This document shows positions 13,281 through 13,752 of a stretch of DNA of 13,752 nt, piece after piece. The stretch is taken from positions 1 through 13,752 of the forward strand of contig JBGQCF010000048.1 of assembly GCA_041495205.1 (NCBI GenBank), read 5' to 3'. Under the pieces are notes generated by a model, which was given only the letters and a program-made list of their open reading frames with translations, did no database searches and was not told the origin of the DNA. The position numbers were made by a program, and so were the translations under genes. Positions within the stretch are counted from its first letter, which is position 1. Each line of letters opens with the position of its first letter. This DNA comes from JAHFRG01 sp041495205. Lineage in GTDB: Bacteria; Pseudomonadota; Gammaproteobacteria; Burkholderiales; JAHFRG01.

Positions 13281-13752
13281 TCAAGCGCCCACAGGCGCGG
13301 CGAGCTTCTCTTCTATCAGCCGGTGCAACTGGGGGAAATCCGGCTCGCCGAGAATGCGCTTGATGACGTTGCCGCGCTTGTCGATGATAAAAGTAGTTGG
13401 GGTGAGCTGCACGTCGCCAAAGGCCTGTGCGAGGCTTCCCTGCACATCCAGCGCCACTTGGAAAGGCAACGCATTTTTTTCAGTGTAGTTCACCACGTAA
13501 TTAGGCGGATCATAGCTCATTGCGACAGCGATGGTTTCGAGCCCTCGTGTATTATATTTGCGGTAGGTATCAATTATCTGCGGCATTTCATGGATGCAGC
13601 CGACGCAACTAGTGGCCCAGAAATTTACCAGCACCACCTTGCCGCGCAGGCTCTGCATGGAGATTTTCTCGCCTTTCAGAGAAGTAAACGTCACCTGCGG
13701 CGCCGGTGACTCCTGCGACACCGCTTGCGCGAACAGTAGCGCAAGCAGTGCA
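13281..13752 (-). CDS. TlpA-like periplasmic thioredoxin-fold protein (partial, 5' end beyond window)
   Basis: A start at GTG 13721 would give 146 residues, but the frame stays open to the right edge and encodes ALLALLFAQA immediately before it, which is the end of a signal peptide. The true start is therefore outside the window. The mature part has FWATSCVGC with the CxxC redox pair, HEMPQI, and LTPTTFIID containing the cis-proline. These identify a TlpA/ResA-type thiol-disulfide oxidoreductase acting in the periplasm, for example in cytochrome c maturation or copper-site assembly. The specific partner is not shown by the sequence. It is convergent with lipA. Confidence 0.9.
   Translation of the reverse strand, partial: ALLALLFAQAVSQESPAPQVTFTSLKGEKISMQSLRGKVVLVNFWATSCVGCIHEMPQIIDTYRKYNTRGLETIAVAMSYDPPNYVVNYTEKNALPFQVALDVQGSLAQAFGDVQLTPTTFIIDKRGNVIKRILGEPDFPQLHRLIEEKLAAPVGA

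Noticed and set aside
13719..13721. GTG as the true start of the tlpA-like gene
   Set aside because: The frame continues to the window edge and encodes the hydrophobic end of a signal peptide directly upstream.

Overview
The window looks like chromosomal DNA from a betaproteobacterium, most likely of the Nitrosomonadales type. This is inferred from gene order (gpmA-envC-ctpA-thiF/moeB, argB-slmA, dacC-dat-ybeD-lipB-lipA), moderately GC-rich coding sequence and protein similarity by eye; no database search was possible. Coding density is high. I see no tRNA, rRNA or CRISPR array.

Layout. Positions 1-3649 (+) hold the 3' end of phosphoglycerate mutase, a degenerate LytM/EnvC-type amidase activator, the periplasmic protease CtpA and a MoeB/ThiF-type sulfur-carrier adenylyltransferase. 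Positions 3661-5684 (-) hold hsp20, then argB and slmA; hsp20 has a good sigma-32-type promoter and its own rho-independent terminator. Positions 5852-8693 (+) are the most unusual part. A sigma-70-family (ECF-like) sigma factor overlaps by one base a previously easily missed 56-residue zinc-finger anti-sigma-like protein. These are followed by a three-gene RiPP cassette: a secreted precursor with four EGKCG motifs (HvfA-like), a DUF692/MNIO peptide-modifying enzyme (HvfB-like) and its DUF2063 partner (HvfC-like). A 91-bp MITE-like element with 13-bp perfect inverted ends and a 4-bp CTAA target duplication sits at 8699-8789. It lies exactly between the cassette and a convergent periplasmic copper chaperone of the PCu(A)C family (8790-9236, -). 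Positions 9288-13245 (+) hold a tight run: D-Ala-D-Ala carboxypeptidase, D-amino-acid aminotransferase, YbeD, LipB and LipA. A TlpA-type periplasmic thioredoxin (-) runs off the right edge.

How the genes fit together. EnvC and CtpA both act on cell-wall remodelling in the periplasm. dacC and dat link peptidoglycan trimming to D-amino-acid metabolism, and ybeD-lipB-lipA make protein-bound lipoate. The 5852-9236 block reads as a metal-handling and stress island. The EGKCG peptide would be exported by its signal sequence after its cysteines are modified to a metal-binding (probably copper-binding) form, possibly under control of the adjacent sigma/anti-sigma pair, with a PCu(A)C copper chaperone next door. 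The cassette lacks the DoxX-like fourth gene (HvfD) often found with it.
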